Below are positions 5,404 through 5,649 of a stretch of 5,649 nt of DNA, one piece after another. The notes beneath the pieces were generated by a model. It ran no database searches. It was not told the DNA's origin and worked only from the letters and a program-made list of their open reading frames with translations. Numbering within the stretch: the stretch's first letter is position 1; every line of letters begins with the position of its first letter. Both the position numbers and the translations under genes were made by a program. Source of the stretch: a bacterium (GTDB lineage: Bacteria; Verrucomicrobiota; Verrucomicrobiia; Limisphaerales; UBA11358); the NCBI GenBank assembly GCA_021781185.1, contig JAJXXI010000187.1, positions 1 through 5,649 on the forward strand, given 5' to 3'.

Positions 5404-5438
5404 CTCACCCTGCCCCAGCGGGAGAGAGCCGGGGTGAG
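5404..5438. repeat. CTCACCC/GGGTGAG inverted repeat, degenerate dispersed-repeat type
   Basis: CTCACCC (5404-5410) and GGGTGAG (5432-5438) form a 7-bp stem around a 21-nt loop containing TGCCCCAGCGGGAGAGAGCC. The wording 'cctcaccctgccc...gagag-gccggggtgag' resembles a dispersed intergenic repeat seen in many bacterial genomes, here partly decayed. It lacks a T-tract and is unlikely to be a terminator. Confidence 0.55.
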
Positions 5439-5526
5439 AGAGCACACCACACCCTTTAAAACACGCCCCATGAGCCATCGCCATCGTCCCCTGAACTGGC
5501 GATTGCCGTGGGCTGGTTCATCCTTA

Positions 5527-5649
5527 GAGCTTATCCGTAAATAACCGTTGCGTGACTTGAAACCGTGTTTATGCTGTCGGCATGGCCAAAACTCAATCGT
5601 GGGAAGTTTCCGATGAACTCTGGCAACGCGTTCAGCCCTTGGTGCCCGA
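5527..5649 (+). mobile_element. left end of an IS5-family (IS1031-like) insertion sequence, cut by the window edge
   Basis: A transposase frame starts at 5582 and runs off the window. The preceding sequence GAGCTTATCCGTAAATAACC (5527-5546) has the form of an IS terminal inverted repeat of this family, which often begins with GAGC or GGGC and includes a 'tccgtaaa' stretch. It is preceded by TTA (5524-5526), which fits the TNA target duplication of the IS1031 group. The exact left boundary is inferred, because the right end that would confirm the inverted repeat and duplication lies outside the window. Confidence 0.65.
5582..5649 (+). CDS. IS5-family transposase, N-terminal 22 residues (partial)
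   Basis: The frame from ATG 5582 gives MAKTQSWEVSDELWQRVQPL followed by VP and continues past the window end. 'W-vSDELW-RV-PLvP' is the usual opening of IS5-family DDE transposases with the DUF4096-type N-terminal domain (IS1031/IS427-like groups). That domain precedes the RNase H-like catalytic region, which is not visible here, so intactness cannot be judged. The start codon lies 55 nt inside the inferred IS end. A TATGCT at 5570-5575 sits 6 nt before the ATG and could serve as a -10, but its -35 partner (TTGCGT, 5548-5553, three of six matches, 16-nt spacer) is weak. Orientation is away from frr. Confidence 0.82.
   Translation, partial: MAKTQSWEVSDELWQRVQPLVP

Larger units (their letters stand above)
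5087..5526. other. gene-free, repeat-rich intergenic stretch upstream of frr
   Basis: No open frame here looks like a protein. The longest, 5302-5484 on the minus strand, is a 60-codon frame of random composition that runs through two repeats. The stretch carries a composite inverted-repeat element (5152-5337), a 12-bp palindrome (5334-5345), an 11-bp tandem pair (5366-5387), a CTCACCC/GGGTGAG inverted repeat (5404-5438) and a small ATCGCCA/TGGCGAT inverted repeat (5477-5483/5497-5503). The frr promoter should lie in it but I could not locate it. Confidence 0.75.

Noticed and set aside
5143..5445. CRISPR array
   Set aside because: The repeats are inverted and nested, not regularly spaced direct repeats with unique spacers, and no cas gene is present.
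5302..5484. 60-codon minus-strand frame in the repeat region
   Set aside because: It passes through the right arm of the composite element and the CTCACCC inverted repeat, and shows no protein-like features.

Overview
The window looks like chromosomal DNA of a free-living bacterium with fairly high GC. It is mostly housekeeping genes, followed by a repeat-rich intergenic stretch and the left end of an insertion sequence. My best guess is Verrucomicrobiota (Pedosphaera/Limisphaerales type). I base this on the general look of the proteins, the two small proteins of unknown function beside mnmE, the nested inverted repeats built on CACAGGC...GCCTGTG, and the near absence of Shine-Dalgarno sequences. 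No marker in the window proves this placement.

Layout from left to right. Positions 1-4003 hold a run of minus-strand genes. In transcription order these are a five-TM Yip1-like membrane protein (4003-3377), an 84-residue protein of unknown function (3370-3116), mnmE, the tRNA-modification GTPase (3039-1672), a 74-residue charged, probably coiled-coil protein (1626-1402), aroB, 3-dehydroquinate synthase (1321-242), and the first 51 codons of tex (153 to the window edge). Divergent from this run, at 4089-4415 on the plus strand, is a one-TM FtsB/DivIC-family septum formation protein. Next, on the minus strand, is frr, the ribosome recycling factor (5086-4526). A strong hairpin terminator at 4464-4495 sits between the convergent ends of frr and the ftsB/divIC-like gene.

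Positions 5087-5526 contain no credible gene but are full of structure. A composite element of about 186 bp has 23-bp imperfect terminal inverted repeats and is flanked by 8-bp direct repeats (GATCGGGC). Inside it are a perfect 26-bp inverted repeat made of two REP-like hairpin units and a further 7-bp hairpin. Next to it are a 12-bp palindrome, a short tandem repeat and a CTCACCC/GGGTGAG inverted repeat. At 5527 an IS5-family (IS1031-like) insertion sequence appears to begin, and its transposase reads off the right edge.

The genes act in translation and RNA metabolism (MnmE, Frr, Tex), aromatic amino-acid precursor synthesis (AroB) and cell division (FtsB/DivIC), so they do not form one pathway. 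The clearest regulatory signal is that aroB and mnmE each have a good -35/-10 pair whose -10 lies only 6-8 nt before the start codon, which predicts leaderless or nearly leaderless mRNAs. I found no defence system, CRISPR array, riboswitch or tRNA. The most unusual part of the window is the nested repeat element upstream of frr.
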